This document shows, piece by piece, positions 1 to 8,517 of a stretch of DNA of 64,000 bases (positions are counted from its first letter, which is position 1; each line of letters starts with the position of its first letter). Both the position numbers and the translations under genes were made by a program. Source of the DNA: Sinimarinibacterium arenosum (GTDB lineage: Bacteria; Pseudomonadota; Gammaproteobacteria; Nevskiales; Nevskiaceae); the NCBI RefSeq assembly GCF_005047655.1, contig NZ_SUKF01000001.1:151394-215393 (forward strand), read 5' to 3'. A model generated the notes under the pieces. It was not told the DNA's origin. It was given only the letters and a program-made list of their open reading frames with translations, and searched no databases.

Positions 1-1470
1 CTGGCCGGCATCACACCAACCACGCTGACTGGTGAACGTCTGCGCGACAATGAAGCGCGAGACAGCGGTCAGTACGGCGTCGCCTTCAAGTACTACTCCG
101 ATGCCATCAACAACGGCACCGAGTTCGGCTTCTACTTCATGAATTATCATTCGAAGCTGCCGTATGCGAGCTTCTACTCGTCCGATGCCAGCTGTGCCCG
201 GCGAGAGGGCAATGCTGAGGGAGTCGATGCGCGTAATTCGCTCGAACTTCTGCGCGTCTGCCCGAACCTGCCGATCTCGCAGGCTCAGGCGCGGAATGCG
301 TTCATCGCAGATACGCTGGCACTGACTGCGGCGCATCCAGGCGTTCTGGCTGATCTGGGTCCAGTGGACAATCTTTCGACGATTCTTGCATCGCTGAACA
401 GTCTGCTGGTCTACGATCCGTCTCAGCCTTTCGCAGATATGGTCCCGATTGATACGGTAAAGATCCAGCTGGAATACCCCGAAGATCTGAAGATGTTCGG
501 GTTCAGCTTCAACACTACTGCGGGCGACTATTCGTTCCAGGGGGAAATGTCGTATCGACCGAACGTGCCGCTGCAGGTCTCGTTGGTTGACCTTGCCTTT
601 GCTGCGCTTGGTCCTGCGCTGACGCGGTGCCACAACGAATCACTGGAGTGCAACGGATCGACTGCGTCGCGCGGCTTTACCGAGGACGGCCAGTACACGT
701 TCTACGACAGCAATGATTTCACGGACGCCAATGGCAACAATCCGTATCCGGACACGGTCAACCTCGTGATCGGATCGGCGCCTGGCTCGGCACGTTCGTT
801 CCCGAACTTCATCATCCCGTACCGTGGCGGCACGGTCGGCGAGAACGCTCCGAACAGTTACATTCAGGGCTGGATTCCGGGCAAGGTCGCGCAGTACAAC
901 CTCGGCGCCACGCGCGTGCTCGGCAGTTCGGAGAACTGGATCGGAGCCGATCAGATCATCTTGCTGTACGAACTGGCGGCGACGCATGTGCTGAACATGC
1001 CGGACTTCGATGAGTTGCAGATCGAAGGCCCGTATACCGCGACTACGAGCGCCAGTGCCGGGGCCGATGGCAGCGGCGCAGACGGATCGCGGCTGGCGTG
1101 CTCTACAAATCCGTCATGCACGATCGGACCGGACGGTCTGCGCTTCAATCCGTTCCAGGCACCACGCAAGGCGTTCGCGGACGCGTTCTCATGGGGCTAC
1201 CGAGTGGTCGGCCGCATCAGCTACGAGTCCGTACTGCCCGGTATCAGTATCCAGCCGTTGTTCATCTGGATGCAGGACATCCACGGCAACTCGCCGGGGC
1301 CTGCTGGAAACTTTGTCGAGGGTCGCAAGTCGCTGAACTTCCTGCTGGAGACGCGCTACGAGAAGTCGTTCGCGTTCACTGTCTCCTACAACATGTTCAC
1401 CGGCGCGGGACACAACAACCTGTACGCCGATCGCGACAACCTCGGCTTCTTTGTGAAGTATCAGTTCTGA
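1..1470 (+). CDS. DUF1302 family outer-membrane protein, 5' end outside window
   Basis: The frame is open from base 1, so only the last 489 residues are present; an ATG at 139 is internal. Residues just after the window edge (DSGQYGVAFKYY, then NNGTEFGFYFMNYHSKLP) are the signature of DUF1302 proteins. These are large, probably beta-barrel proteins found beside YCF48-like and DUF1329 genes in degraders of steroids and aromatic compounds. The protein ends in an aromatic-rich segment with terminal Phe (FFVKYQF), as expected for a barrel inserted by BAM. The YCF48-like gene follows after 50 bases. The substrate is unknown; a role in passage of a hydrophobic compound is inference from family context. 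Confidence 0.8.
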   Translation: MAGITPTTLTGERLRDNEARDSGQYGVAFKYYSDAINNGTEFGFYFMNYHSKLPYASFYSSDASCARREGNAEGVDARNSLELLRVCPNLPISQAQARNAFIADTLALTAAHPGVLADLGPVDNLSTILASLNSLLVYDPSQPFADMVPIDTVKIQLEYPEDLKMFGFSFNTTAGDYSFQGEMSYRPNVPLQVSLVDLAFAALGPALTRCHNESLECNGSTASRGFTEDGQYTFYDSNDFTDANGNNPYPDTVNLVIGSAPGSARSFPNFIIPYRGGTVGENAPNSYIQGWIPGKVAQYNLGATRVLGSSENWIGADQIILLYELAATHVLNMPDFDELQIEGPYTATTSASAGADGSGADGSRLACSTNPSCTIGPDGLRFNPFQAPRKAFADAFSWGYRVVGRISYESVLPGISIQPLFIWMQDIHGNSPGPAGNFVEGRKSLNFLLETRYEKSFAFTVSYNMFTGAGHNNLYADRDNLGFFVKYQF

Positions 1471-1520
1471 CGACGGGTTGCGGGCGCGATCTTCTGATCG
1501 CGCCCGCACCGGAGAATCCC

Positions 1521-2525
1521 ATGCGAACCGTGCATCGTTTCTACACCTTTACCGCGCTCAAGGCGCTTCTTGTCCTCGGCGGCATCGCAACGTTGCCACT
1601 GCAGACCGCACAAGCGACGGCCGGCGAGCCGCTGGCGGCGCAACCGGCGTTGATTGCGCCATTGGCGCCGCGCAGCATGCTGCTTGACGTGGTCGAAGCC
1701 GGCGACCATCTGGTTGCTGTTGGCGAGCGAGGACATATCCTCGTGTCACCAGACGGCGTCGAGTGGAAGCAGGTCGACGATCCGGTCAATGTGATGCTGA
1801 CGGCCGTCAGCTTTCCGGACGCAAAGAATGGGTGGGCTGTCGGTCACGATGCAGCGATCCTGCACAGCGCTGACGGCGGCCAGACCTGGACTTTGCAGAA
1901 CTTCCAGCCTGATCTGGGTCAACCGTTGTTGGATGTCTATTTCGCCGACTCGCGCACTGGATTCGCTGTAGGCGCATTCGGTCTGTTCATGCAGACGCTC
2001 GATGGCGGGCAGAGCTGGGAAGTGATTACGCCGCCGGCGGTCGTTGATGATGGCAACCATCTCAATGCGATTACGCGCCTGCATGACGGCAGTTTGCTTG
2101 TCGTCGGTGAGATGGGGCTGATGGCGGTTGGCGATGCCGACGGCAACTGGCAGAAGATTGAATCACCCTACGAGGGCTCTCTCTATGCGGCCGAAGCACT
2201 GGGAGAGCATGGCGTCATGATCGTGGGCATGCGCGGCAACGCGTACCGCACCGATGATGTGCGCACCGGTTCTTGGTCGAAGGTTGAAACCGGCACGGTG
2301 CAGGGATTGACGGGCGTGCGCAGCCTGCCGGACGGAACGTTTGCGATTACCGGCATGAATCAGACCTTGTTGATCGTCGCGCAGGACGGCAAGGTCCACC
2401 GGGGCGAGATCGATTCGCATGATCCGAATGGCGAATCAGGTCCGTTCAACAGTATCGTGGTGCATGGAAAGCAGGTCCTGGTTGCGACGCATGAGGGTGT
2501 CAGACGTGCGGTGGTGAATCCGTGA
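1521..2525 (+). CDS. YCF48-like beta-propeller exported protein
   Basis: This 334-residue protein has an N-terminal signal segment (hydrophobic residues about 13-30). Repeats of the BNR/YCF48 type follow, such as GWAVGHDAAILHSADGGQTW and TGFAVGAFGLFMQTLDGGQSW, which fold as a propeller. Relatives include the photosystem II assembly factor Ycf48 and many exported proteins coded beside DUF1302 genes. The ATG at 1521 is chosen because GGAG at 1511-1514 precedes it and a signal peptide starts there; the frame is open further upstream but without a leader. Its stop overlaps the GTG start of the next gene by four bases. The function is unknown; assembly or stability of an envelope complex is a guess. 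Confidence 0.8.
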   Translation: MRTVHRFYTFTALKALLVLGGIATLPLQTAQATAGEPLAAQPALIAPLAPRSMLLDVVEAGDHLVAVGERGHILVSPDGVEWKQVDDPVNVMLTAVSFPDAKNGWAVGHDAAILHSADGGQTWTLQNFQPDLGQPLLDVYFADSRTGFAVGAFGLFMQTLDGGQSWEVITPPAVVDDGNHLNAITRLHDGSLLVVGEMGLMAVGDADGNWQKIESPYEGSLYAAEALGEHGVMIVGMRGNAYRTDDVRTGSWSKVETGTVQGLTGVRSLPDGTFAITGMNQTLLIVAQDGKVHRGEIDSHDPNGESGPFNSIVVHGKQVLVATHEGVRRAVVNP

Positions 2526-3013
2526 GCGCCGCGCCGCTGACGCAGGCGCAGCGGGCGACCATCATCCAGTACGCCGCCTGGCTGTTCGGAGCGGGTCTGG
2601 TCGTTGGTCTGGTGTTCACATTCGAGGCGATCGGGCATGTCGCAGCATGGCCGCTGCTGCCACCCATCAACTTTGATTTTCCGGGTACAGAAGCCGGCTG
2701 GCGGCGTGCGCATCTGGGCCTGATCATCAATGCGATCGCGATGCTGGCGTTTGCGGCGGTGGCAACGACGGCCCGCTTCGGTTCCCGCGGTCGAGCGATT
2801 TATGTCGTCAGCGTGATCGTGACCGGATATGCCAACTCGCTTGGTTTTTTGACCGGCACGCTGTTCGGGGTCCGTGGGCTCGAGTTTGGCGGTGCCGCGG
2901 CCAATACCGCGACCTATTTGTTCTTTCTGGTCGCCGTTGTGACCGGTTTCGCGCAAGCTGGGCTGCTGGCCGCTGCAGCCGCCACTGCGCGGCGCAGCGG
3001 AGGCGCCGAATGA
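2522..3013 (+). CDS. StyC-like (styrene oxide isomerase family) membrane protein
   Basis: This 163-residue protein has about four membrane helices and starts with GTG overlapping the preceding stop (GTGA). It resembles styrene oxide isomerase StyC, a haem-containing membrane enzyme. RAHLGLIINA matches the StyC segment with haem-ligand His58 and Asn64 (here H64 and N70, same six-residue spacing), and RGLEFGG matches RGLTFG. In an ungapped comparison from memory, catalytic Tyr103 of StyC falls on F109 here. The fold and haem site may therefore be kept without the same isomerase chemistry. It is translationally coupled on both sides, so it should act with the DUF1302/YCF48 genes. Confidence 0.65.
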   Translation: MSAAPLTQAQRATIIQYAAWLFGAGLVVGLVFTFEAIGHVAAWPLLPPINFDFPGTEAGWRRAHLGLIINAIAMLAFAAVATTARFGSRGRAIYVVSVIVTGYANSLGFLTGTLFGVRGLEFGGAAANTATYLFFLVAVVTGFAQAGLLAAAAATARRSGGAE

Positions 3014-3975
3014 ACAAGGTCGGTGTGCTCGCGCGACTGATGTCAGGAGTGATGCGCGCGCCGCGCACGCTCGGTTTCGCCGAGTCGTTCCTGGCAGCGT
3101 GGAATGCACATGATGCCGACAAGGTCACGGCAATGTTGGGCGGCGGCCACTACGCAGATCCGCTGAGCAAGGGGCGTCAGCAGGGCGCAGCGTTGCGCGG
3201 GCATGCGCAAACACTGTTTTCCGCGTTTCCCGATCTTTCATTCGATCTGAATGGCCCAATCACAGTGGGAGATGGGGCGGTTGCTGCGCGCTACACGCTC
3301 AGCGGCACTCATACGGGCGCGCTGCCCGGTGGTCTGGGCATCGAACGGGTCGAGCCCACCGGAAAGCGCATCCTGCTGGAAGCCACGATTTTTCTGGTAT
3401 TCAAGTCCGATGGCGCCGTCGAGGTCGACAACGGCTTCGATCTGGAAACGCTGGCCGAACAGCTCGGTTTCTACGCCTTGCTGATGCCGCGCACTCAGGG
3501 CAACTATCAGTTCGGCGCGTTCTACCGCCTGAACAAAGGCAATGTGCAGCCGCCCGAGGCGATCGGGATTACCTGGTTGCAGCTGCGCGATCCGGACCAG
3601 TTTGAAAATGCGGCGCGCATCACCAATGCGGTCGCCGAAAGCTTTTCCGATCGTCCCGGCTTCGTCACGGGCATCGTTGGCGCCCGCCCGCCAGATGAAA
3701 CCGGATACTCATCCGGATTCACCTTGTCGGCCTGGGAGAATCTCGAGGCTTTGGAGGCAAATCTGCTGCCCAACGCGACACACCAGGATGCGGTGCATCA
3801 GTTCATGAAGGAAGGTTTGGCCTGGGGCACCCATTCGCGGGTGTACCAGCTGGTGCGGGCCAAGCCGGTAATGGTGGCCTGCAGCCAGTGCGGCAAGAAG
3901 AACAATGCCCACAAATCGGTGCGCAAGTGTTCGGCCTGCGGGACCGAACTCGATGCCGCACCGGTCTATTGGTAG
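3010..3975 (+). CDS. SnoaL-like / ABM-like / zinc-ribbon fusion protein
   Basis: The 321 residues fall into three parts. Residues about 20-155 look like a SnoaL/NTF2 fold (FLAAWNAHDADKV, then a growth-factor-like HADPL variant and a C-terminal strand with DNGFDLETL). Residues about 165-282 look like a ferredoxin-fold antibiotic-biosynthesis-monooxygenase domain (FVTGIVGARPPDE, AWENLEAL). A C-terminal four-cysteine zinc ribbon (C291, C294, C307, C310) closes the protein. No signal peptide is seen, so it is probably cytoplasmic. It overlaps the previous gene by four bases (ATGA) and ends the operon before a strong terminator. SnoaL and ABM domains handle small hydrophobic substrates; the real substrate is unknown. 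Confidence 0.6.
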   Translation: MNKVGVLARLMSGVMRAPRTLGFAESFLAAWNAHDADKVTAMLGGGHYADPLSKGRQQGAALRGHAQTLFSAFPDLSFDLNGPITVGDGAVAARYTLSGTHTGALPGGLGIERVEPTGKRILLEATIFLVFKSDGAVEVDNGFDLETLAEQLGFYALLMPRTQGNYQFGAFYRLNKGNVQPPEAIGITWLQLRDPDQFENAARITNAVAESFSDRPGFVTGIVGARPPDETGYSSGFTLSAWENLEALEANLLPNATHQDAVHQFMKEGLAWGTHSRVYQLVRAKPVMVACSQCGKKNNAHKSVRKCSACGTELDAAPVYW

Positions 3976-4032
3976 CGGCCGTCGACTTCGAATCACCCTG
4001 CCAAATTCCGGATTACGCGTCTCCCCCGCGTT

Positions 4033-4070
4033 ACGGACCCTAACGAAAGTTTGGGTCCGTCTTTTTATTT
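4033..4070 (+). terminator. Rho-independent terminator after the DUF1302-SnoaL operon
   Basis: An eight-base stem (ACGGACCC at 4033-4040 with GGGTCCGT at 4053-4060) is extended by AAC/GTT and closed by a GAAA tetraloop, then followed by CTTTTTATTT. It follows the stop codon at 3975 by 57 bases. The same bases also contain a copy of a dyad found before two downstream catabolic genes, so it may have a second role. Confidence 0.8.
4038..4055. promoter_or_regulatory. Putative operator dyad, copy 1, upstream of MalT-type regulator
   Basis: CCCTAACGAAAGTTTGGG resembles CCCCTAACCTAAGTTGGG at 8471 and CCCCTACCCAAAGTTGGG at 10247. Each has CCC-T-A at one side and GTT-GGG at the other. It lies about 110 bases before the LuxR-family gene. 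It is inside the terminator stem, so part of the resemblance could come from hairpin symmetry. Confidence 0.35.
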
Positions 4071-4161
4071 GTGCGACAGTATGCAACCACCCCTGATGGA
4101 ACAGCGGCTGTTGCAGTGCAACAGGTAAGGAGAAGCCGCACCGTCCGATGGAAATGATCGA

Positions 4162-6924
4162 TTGATACCGGGGGAGACCGTGCAATTGAGCGTTGAGAGA
4201 GTAGTGCGGAACGGAGCGGCCACAGTGCGGGCTGAAGTCGAGCCGATGGAGGAGCGTGCGCTGAATCGCGCCCGCCTCGCGTTGCCGCGTGCGGTGACCG
4301 AAGGACGTCGTCAGATCGTCGAGATCGTGGCGCCGGCCGGCTACGGCAAGTCGACACTGGTCGAGAGCTGGTCGCGTGCGCTGGCCGCGGATGGCCGTCA
4401 GGTCTATCGCCTGCCGCTGACACAAAGCCATCGCGACCCGGTGCGTTTTCTGGCCAATCTTTTGCAAGCCATCGAAGGCCGCGATCCTGGAGCAACCGGG
4501 GCGGGGGCGCCGGTGTTTTCGGAAGATGCGGGCCTGGAGCAATTGATCGCCACGCTGCAGTCCGATTCGGCTCCGATCGCGGTCGTGATCGACGACGTGC
4601 ATCTGCTGGAATCGAGTCCGGCGATCGATACCCTGAACTGGATCTGTCGCAATCAGCCGGATCATGTACTGCTGATTCTGAGTGCGCGTGAATACACCGG
4701 ACTCGCCCTGCAGAAACGCCTGCTGGCCAAGCAGGTAACGCGTTACAGCGCGCGCGAGCTGGCATTTACGGTCGACGAAGCCGGGCACTTTCTGGAACAG
4801 ATGTACGGTCTGAGGCTGGATGCCGAGACACTGGTGCGTCTGCATGCTCAGACCGAGGGCTGGATTGCCGCCTTGCAGATGGCGGCACTGGCGATGGGGC
4901 ATCGCACCGATCCGACCGATTTTGTGCGTCATTTCGGGGGGTCCAATCGCGAGATCACCGACTATCTGGCCGAAGCGGTGCTGGACAATCTATCCGAAGA
5001 CGACGTGCAGTTCCTGTTTCGGATTTCGGTGCTGGATCGGGTCAACGCCGATGTCTGTCGTGCGCTGACCGGCGAAAAGGCGCCGCAGCTGCGGTTGGAA
5101 TCGATCGAGCGGCAGAATCTGTTTCTGTTGCCGATGGACGATCGCCGCGACTGGTACCGGTTTCATCCGCTGTTCGGCGAATTCCTGCGTGGACGTTTCC
5201 GCGCGGCCGACCCCGATGGCTGGGCGGATTGCCTGAAGCGCGCCGAATCGTGGTCGATCCAGCACGACTATCGCGACGATGCGATCAACTACGCGCTACG
5301 CGCTGGGCTGCAGGAACGCGCTGCGCAGATTCTGTCGATGTACGCCGAAGAACTGGTGCAGTGGCGCGGTGAGCATCGCACCCTGATGAACTGGATCGAT
5401 CAGCTGTCACCGCGTGTGCTGGCACGATACCCTCAGATCCAGATCAGCCTGGCGTGGTCGCTGAACTTCAATCACCGCTTCGCCGAGGCCGAGGCTGTGC
5501 TGGATGCCCTGCTGGCCGAGATTCAGGCCGACGACATGGCGGATTCCGCGACACTGCTGAAAAGTGTCGGCAGCTATCGTGACGTGGTCGAAATCGTCGG
5601 CCATGCGCTGGCGGATCACGCCGAGCAGACGCTGGATTGCGGGCGGCGCTGGATGCAATGCAATCCCAACGCGCCGGATTTCCTTCATGCCTCGGCAGGC
5701 GCCGCGATGGGCTACGCATTGAAGAGCGTCGGCCAGTTTGATGAGGCCCTGGAAGTGGCCCGCGATGCCAAGCTGCGCTTCACTCGTGCACGCGCGCCCT
5801 ATGGCAAGGTCTGGGCTGAAGCTGTCAGTCTGATGACGCTGATGCGACAGGGGCGGCTGCAGCATGCGCTTGCAGAGGCTGAATCGGCGCTCACGGTGTG
5901 CCGCGAAAAGCTTGGCCCCGCGTCACACGGATACTGCGTGCTGTCGGCGCTATCCGCCGGGCTGTACTACGAGTTCAACAATCTGCCTGCCGCGCGCGAA
6001 GCCTTGTCGCAGGGGCTACGCTTTCTGGCGATGTTCAGTTCGCTTGATCCGGTGTTGGTCGGTTACCTGACGCTGGCGAAACTACTGGTCGCTGAGGACC
6101 GCTATGACGATGCCAAGGACATCCTGATCGAGGGTGAGAATCTCGGTGTGCAGCGCAGCGCGCCGCGCATGGTCGTGTGCTCGCTGGTTGGTCGTGCCCT
6201 GATCTGCCTGAAGCAGGGGGATATCGCGACGGCCGAGGAATTGGCGCGCTCGCCGTTGCTCAACGGAGCGATTCACGACGAGCGCTACAGCGGATTGGTC
6301 CGCGACAAATCGGCGCAGTTGCAGGCGCGTATTGCCGTTGCACGGGGCCACGCCGATGCTGCCCTCGAGATCCTTCAACCATTGATCCGGCATGCGCGGG
6401 CGCAGGGCCAGCAGCTCAAGCTGGTTGATCTGCTGCTGCAGCGGGCGCATGCGCTCTATCTGCTCGGCAACCAGAATGAAGCCTTGCGCGCCTTGCACGA
6501 AGCGATTGGCATTGCCGCGCCGGAAGGGATGATCCGTGTCTTTGTCGACGAGGGCGAGAGTCTGCATCCCCTGTTGCGCAGTCTGTGCGAGCGCGAGGCC
6601 GGCCCGTCGGATGCCGAGGCGCGTATCACGGCGCACCTGCAGGCGATTCTCAGTGCGTGCCAGTTGACGCCCAATGCTGGTGCCGCGTCGTCAGCGCCAG
6701 GGCGGCAGGATCAGTCCGGCGCGATGCTCGAGCCCTTGACCAAGCGCGAGCTGCAGATCCTTCGCATGATCGAGTCGGGGATGTCGAACCGGCAGCTGGC
6801 GCAGGCCTTGTTCGTGTCCGAAGGCACGGTCAAATGGCACCTGCACAATCTCTACAGCAAGCTGTCGGTGCGCAGCCGCTCGGGCGCCATCGCCAAGGCA
6901 AGGCGTCTGACTCTGATCAGCTGA
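4162..6924 (+). CDS. MalT-type LuxR family ATP-dependent transcriptional activator
   Basis: This 920-residue STAND-type activator has a Walker A motif APAGYGKST (residues 57-65) and a Walker B motif IAVVIDDVHLL (DD at 144-145). A long helical TPR-like sensor region follows. The C-terminal LuxR helix-turn-helix starts at LTKRELQIL and runs through GTVKWHLHNLYSKL. The architecture matches MalT, AlkS and related regulators of alkane, aromatic and sterol catabolism, which oligomerise on binding ATP and an inducer. The start is uncertain: TTG at 4162 gives the longest frame, but GTG at 4180 has GGGGAG at 4171-4176 just before it. The nearby aldehyde dehydrogenase and acyl-CoA ligase, both preceded by the shared dyad, are its likely targets. 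Confidence 0.85.
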   Translation: MIPGETVQLSVERVVRNGAATVRAEVEPMEERALNRARLALPRAVTEGRRQIVEIVAPAGYGKSTLVESWSRALAADGRQVYRLPLTQSHRDPVRFLANLLQAIEGRDPGATGAGAPVFSEDAGLEQLIATLQSDSAPIAVVIDDVHLLESSPAIDTLNWICRNQPDHVLLILSAREYTGLALQKRLLAKQVTRYSARELAFTVDEAGHFLEQMYGLRLDAETLVRLHAQTEGWIAALQMAALAMGHRTDPTDFVRHFGGSNREITDYLAEAVLDNLSEDDVQFLFRISVLDRVNADVCRALTGEKAPQLRLESIERQNLFLLPMDDRRDWYRFHPLFGEFLRGRFRAADPDGWADCLKRAESWSIQHDYRDDAINYALRAGLQERAAQILSMYAEELVQWRGEHRTLMNWIDQLSPRVLARYPQIQISLAWSLNFNHRFAEAEAVLDALLAEIQADDMADSATLLKSVGSYRDVVEIVGHALADHAEQTLDCGRRWMQCNPNAPDFLHASAGAAMGYALKSVGQFDEALEVARDAKLRFTRARAPYGKVWAEAVSLMTLMRQGRLQHALAEAESALTVCREKLGPASHGYCVLSALSAGLYYEFNNLPAAREALSQGLRFLAMFSSLDPVLVGYLTLAKLLVAEDRYDDAKDILIEGENLGVQRSAPRMVVCSLVGRALICLKQGDIATAEELARSPLLNGAIHDERYSGLVRDKSAQLQARIAVARGHADAALEILQPLIRHARAQGQQLKLVDLLLQRAHALYLLGNQNEALRALHEAIGIAAPEGMIRVFVDEGESLHPLLRSLCEREAGPSDAEARITAHLQAILSACQLTPNAGAASSAPGRQDQSGAMLEPLTKRELQILRMIESGMSNRQLAQALFVSEGTVKWHLHNLYSKLSVRSRSGAIAKARRLTLIS

Positions 6925-6953
6925 AGCCGGCGACAAAACCGGCTTCAGCTGAT
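6916..6953. terminator. Bidirectional hairpin between convergent genes
   Basis: A perfect 15-base stem runs from 6916-6930 to 6939-6953 with an eight-base loop CGACAAAA. The left arm includes the stop codon of the LuxR-family gene (6922-6924). It lies between that gene and the convergent aldehyde dehydrogenase and could serve both. No T-run follows on either side, so termination efficiency is uncertain. Confidence 0.6.
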
Positions 6954-6963
6954 TCGCCAAGAA

Positions 6964-8412
6964 TCAGGTCAGCCAGCGGATCGCGATGTCGATCATGCGC
7001 CGGACAAACCCCGTGTACGGCGGAAACAGCATGTGCGTGGTGCTGTGCTTTTCGATCAGCACTGAGCGCTCGTGCGAAAACGCACGGAAGCCGAATTCTC
7101 CATGCGAGCTGCCGAGTCCGCTGTTGTTGACGCCGCCAAACGGCAGATGCGGATGCAGGAAGTGCAGCACAACGTGGTTGACCACGGTGCCGCCGGCACT
7201 GGTGCTTGAGATCACCTGTTCGATCCGCTTGCGATCACGTGCAAATACATACAGTGCCAGCGGTTTGGGGCGTGCGTTGATCTGGCGGATTGGGTCTTCG
7301 AGGTCGCGGAAGCGCAGGATCGGCAGTAGCGGTCCGAAGATCTCCTCTTCCATGATCTGTGCGTCAGCCGGCACGTCGGTCAGCAGGCTGGGTGACAGGT
7401 AATTCTGCGTCGCATCGCTGTCACCGCCGATCAGCAAACGCGCCCCGCGATCCAGCGCGTCCTTCAGCAAGCGCTGTACCCGGCCATGGTGGTGATGATT
7501 GACGATGCGCGCGTAGTCGGCGCTCTGGCGCCAGGCGGACGGATCGTTGCCGAACGTGCGCTTCAGCGCTTGCTGCATCTTGTCGATGAAGGCATCGGCA
7601 ACGTCGTCGTGAACGTAGATATGATCCGGCGCGATACAGGTCTGGCCGCAGTTGGTGAATTTTCCCCAGGCCAGATTGCGCGCGGCCTTGTCCAGGTCGG
7701 CATCGCGATCGACGATCACCGGAGATTTTCCGCCGAGTTCGAGGGTCACGCTGGTGAGGTGCTGAGCTGCTGCGGCCATCACGACGCGACCAACCCGCGG
7801 GCTGCCGGTGAAGAAGATGTGATCAAACGGCAGCGCCAGCAACCGTGTTGAGATGCTTGCGTCGCCTTCGATTACGGCAACGTCCTGAGGATCGAAGGCC
7901 GATTCCAGCATGCGCTTCATCAGGGCCGAAAGTGTCGGCGTCATCTCCGAAGGCTTCAGAATCACCGGGCAACCCGCCGCCAGGGCAGAGATCAGCGGGC
8001 GGAACGACAGCGTCACCGGGTAGTTCCAGGGCGACACGATAAGAGACACGCCGCGTGGCTCGGGGCGGATCTGCGCCTGCGTGCCGAGCATCGACAGCGT
8101 TGTCCGCACCCGCTTGGGCTTCATCCACTTCGAAAGATTGCGTAACGCTTCGCGGGCCTCGCCAACGACCGGATAGACCTCGGTCAGCGCCACTTCCGGA
8201 GCCGGCTTGCCGCAATCCTGTGCAGCTGCGGCAATGATGTCGTCACGGTGGCTCAGGACCAGATCGAGTACGCGCTGGATGCGCGCCTTGCGCTCAGCCG
8301 CGCTGGAACGGCGCAGCTCAATGGCACGCGCGCGTTGCCGCTCGAACAGCGCCAGCAGCGGATCGGCGGATTGATCCTGCATTTCCATTGGCATTTGCAT
8401 CACGGCATTCAT
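6964..8412 (-). CDS. NAD(P)-dependent aldehyde dehydrogenase (coniferyl-aldehyde dehydrogenase-like)
   Basis: This member of the aldehyde dehydrogenase superfamily oxidises an aldehyde to its carboxylate. From the chosen start it has 482 residues, with the general base Glu in VTLELGGKSP (E225) and the nucleophile in NCGQTC (C259). The SPWNYPV and LPFGGVNNSGLGSSHG segments and the short length are typical of the CALDH/fatty-aldehyde branch. The C-terminal PPYTGFVRRMIDIAIRWL may touch the membrane, as in fatty aldehyde dehydrogenases. The start at 8412 is chosen because GGAG sits eight bases before it; an in-frame ATG at 8442 has no leader. An acyl-CoA ligase lies upstream on the same strand, so an aldehyde-to-acid-to-acyl-CoA route is likely. 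Confidence 0.85.
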   Translation of the reverse strand: MNAVMQMPMEMQDQSADPLLALFERQRARAIELRRSSAAERKARIQRVLDLVLSHRDDIIAAAAQDCGKPAPEVALTEVYPVVGEAREALRNLSKWMKPKRVRTTLSMLGTQAQIRPEPRGVSLIVSPWNYPVTLSFRPLISALAAGCPVILKPSEMTPTLSALMKRMLESAFDPQDVAVIEGDASISTRLLALPFDHIFFTGSPRVGRVVMAAAAQHLTSVTLELGGKSPVIVDRDADLDKAARNLAWGKFTNCGQTCIAPDHIYVHDDVADAFIDKMQQALKRTFGNDPSAWRQSADYARIVNHHHHGRVQRLLKDALDRGARLLIGGDSDATQNYLSPSLLTDVPADAQIMEEEIFGPLLPILRFRDLEDPIRQINARPKPLALYVFARDRKRIEQVISSTSAGGTVVNHVVLHFLHPHLPFGGVNNSGLGSSHGEFGFRAFSHERSVLIEKHSTTHMLFPPYTGFVRRMIDIAIRWLT

Positions 8413-8470
8413 CGACGACTCTCCAGTCCTTTTTTCGTCCATCGACTGTGGGTGATGTCGGTGGCGCTGC

Positions 8471-8488
8471 CCCCTAACCTAAGTTGGG
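8471..8488 (-). promoter_or_regulatory. Putative operator dyad, copy 2, before aldehyde dehydrogenase
   Basis: CCCCTAACCTAAGTTGGG is an imperfect palindrome 59 bases from the chosen start codon of the dehydrogenase. A half-site, ACCCTAAC, follows at 8515-8522 and overlaps the end of the acyl-CoA ligase gene. The spacing suits an activator site near a promoter. Confidence 0.45.
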
Positions 8489-8517
8489 TCGTTGGTGCCG
8501 GCCGCATCGCTCCGACC

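Noticed and set aside
1098-1520. Upstream extension of the YCF48-like gene into DUF1302
   Set aside because: The extension overlaps another coding frame and lacks a leader. ATG at 1521 has GGAG and starts a signal peptide.
3709-4932. 407-codon minus-strand frame across the SnoaL fusion and the LuxR-family gene
   Set aside because: It runs through a terminator and two real genes on the other strand and has no recognisable motif.
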